DNA of 5,158 bases from Alphaproteobacteria bacterium (GTDB taxonomy: Bacteria > Pseudomonadota > Alphaproteobacteria > Rhodobacterales > Rhodobacteraceae): positions 1 to 5,158 of the forward strand of contig JAURMY010000289.1 in assembly GCA_030830465.1 (NCBI GenBank), given 5' to 3'. The notes beneath the pieces were generated by a model, which saw nothing but the letters and a program-made list of their open reading frames with translations, was not told the origin of the DNA and made no database searches. A program made the position numbers and the translations under genes. This document shows positions 4,482-5,158 of the stretch, in pieces; positions within the stretch are counted from its first letter, which is position 1, and each line of letters opens with the position of its first letter.

Positions 4482-5158
4482 ATGGCCAAGAAACTGTTAC
4501 TGCGCGCATTGGCCGGAGAGACATTAAAGACACCGCCCGTGTGGATGATGCGGCAGGCCGGTCGCTATTTGCCGGAATACCGCGCCACCCGTGGCGAGGC
4601 GGGGGATTTCCTGTCCCTGTGTTACAATCCTGAACTGGCCTGCGAAGTGACGTTGCAACCGATCCGCCGCTACGGGTTTGATGCCGCGATCCTGTTCGCC
4701 GATATCCTGCTGGTGCCGCAGGCGCTGGGGGCGGATCTGTGGTTTGAAACCGGCGAGGGTCCAAGGCTTTCAACCGTCAGCGGGCCAAGCGACATGCAAA
4801 AACTGAAGCCGGCGGATGCGATCCACGGGCATCTGGCACCGGTCTATGAAACCGTGCGGCTGCTGGGTGAACGCTTGCCGAAGGAAACCACATTGATCGG
4901 TTTCGCGGGTGCGCCTTGGACGGTGGCAACCTATATGATTGCCGGTCGCGGCACGCCGGATCAGGCGCCTGCCCATGCATTGAAACAGGCGGATCGCGCG
5001 ACGTTTGAGGCGTTGATCGACCTGATCACCGAAGCAACCATCGGCTATCTGAAGGCCCAGGTTGCCGCCGGGGCCGAGGTCGTCAAACTGTTTGACAGCT
5101 GGGCGGGGTCGTTGAAAGGCGATGATTTTGATACCTATGCCTTTGCCCCGGCAAAAAA
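4482..5158 (+). CDS. hemE: Uroporphyrinogen decarboxylase, 3' end cut by the window
   Basis: The first 225 codons of a protein usually around 340-350 residues; it runs off the window with no stop and no frame break. HemE decarboxylates the four acetate side chains of uroporphyrinogen III to give coproporphyrinogen III in the cytoplasm. The N-terminal family signature [17 protein letters not shown] (18-34) is intact. The catalytic aspartate is Asp74 in [14 protein letters not shown], where the usual Ser before it is Ala. [16 protein letters not shown] (140-155) holds the conserved substrate-side Tyr151, and LFDSWAG (203-209) is also present. The start is set by AGGAG (4472-4476), 5 bases before the ATG. 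It diverges from hemC, so two steps of the same pathway share one control region. Confidence 0.98.
   Translation, partial: MAKKLLLRALAGETLKTPPVWMMRQAGRYLPEYRATRGEAGDFLSLCYNPELACEVTLQPIRRYGFDAAILFADILLVPQALGADLWFETGEGPRLSTVSGPSDMQKLKPADAIHGHLAPVYETVRLLGERLPKETTLIGFAGAPWTVATYMIAGRGTPDQAPAHALKQADRATFEALIDLITEATIGYLKAQVAAGAEVVKLFDSWAGSLKGDDFDTYAFAPAK

Overview
The window looks like a chromosomal piece of an alphaproteobacterium, most likely a Rhodobacterales (Roseobacter-group) species. The basis is high GC with alphaproteobacterial codon use, a divergent hemC/hemE pair whose proteins read like Roseobacter homologues, and a very small Flp-like pilin of the DESGA-TVE type. This placement comes from reading the proteins, not from a search.

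Region 1 (about 1-2960, plus strand) is a tight three-gene operon: a cytochrome P450 (80-1336), a glutamine-synthetase-fold ligase (1347-2627) and an adrenodoxin/putidaredoxin-type [2Fe-2S] ferredoxin (2637-2960). The gaps are 10 and 9 bases, and the Shine-Dalgarno sequences of genes 2 and 3 overlap the stop codons before them. The ferredoxin is the natural electron donor for the P450, while the ferredoxin reductase is not in the window. The ligase keeps the ATP/metal/glutamate residues of the GS fold but appears to lack the flap glutamate that handles ammonium in true glutamine synthetase. This suggests a gamma-glutamyl-amine (or similar) ligase. The best reading is an undescribed or little-described oxidative route for an organic amine or related N-compound; the substrate cannot be read from sequence.

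Region 2 (2957-3425) holds a small Flp-like pilin gene (3095-3322) between two related inverted-repeat elements. Element A (2957-3006) is a near-perfect 46-base palindrome that starts at the ferredoxin stop codon. Element B (3320-3425) is about 105 bases with the same arm sequence at both ends and extra internal hairpins; it starts at the pilin stop codon and ends 6 bases from the hemC stop codon. The arms share a core close to AGCGAATTKCGTTWWACTT. They probably act as 3'-end hairpins or terminators and may be copies of a dispersed repeat.

Region 3 (3432-5158) is the heme pathway: hemC (porphobilinogen deaminase, minus strand, complete) and hemE (uroporphyrinogen decarboxylase, plus strand, cut by the window end after 225 codons). 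They diverge from a 111-base region with a nested dyad: two facing -35-like boxes and, outside them, a perfect 9-base inverted repeat. A shared operator is plausible. hemC has no Shine-Dalgarno sequence and may be leaderless.

No tRNA, rRNA, CRISPR array, transposase or phage gene was seen. No gene-free stretch exceeds 300 bases.
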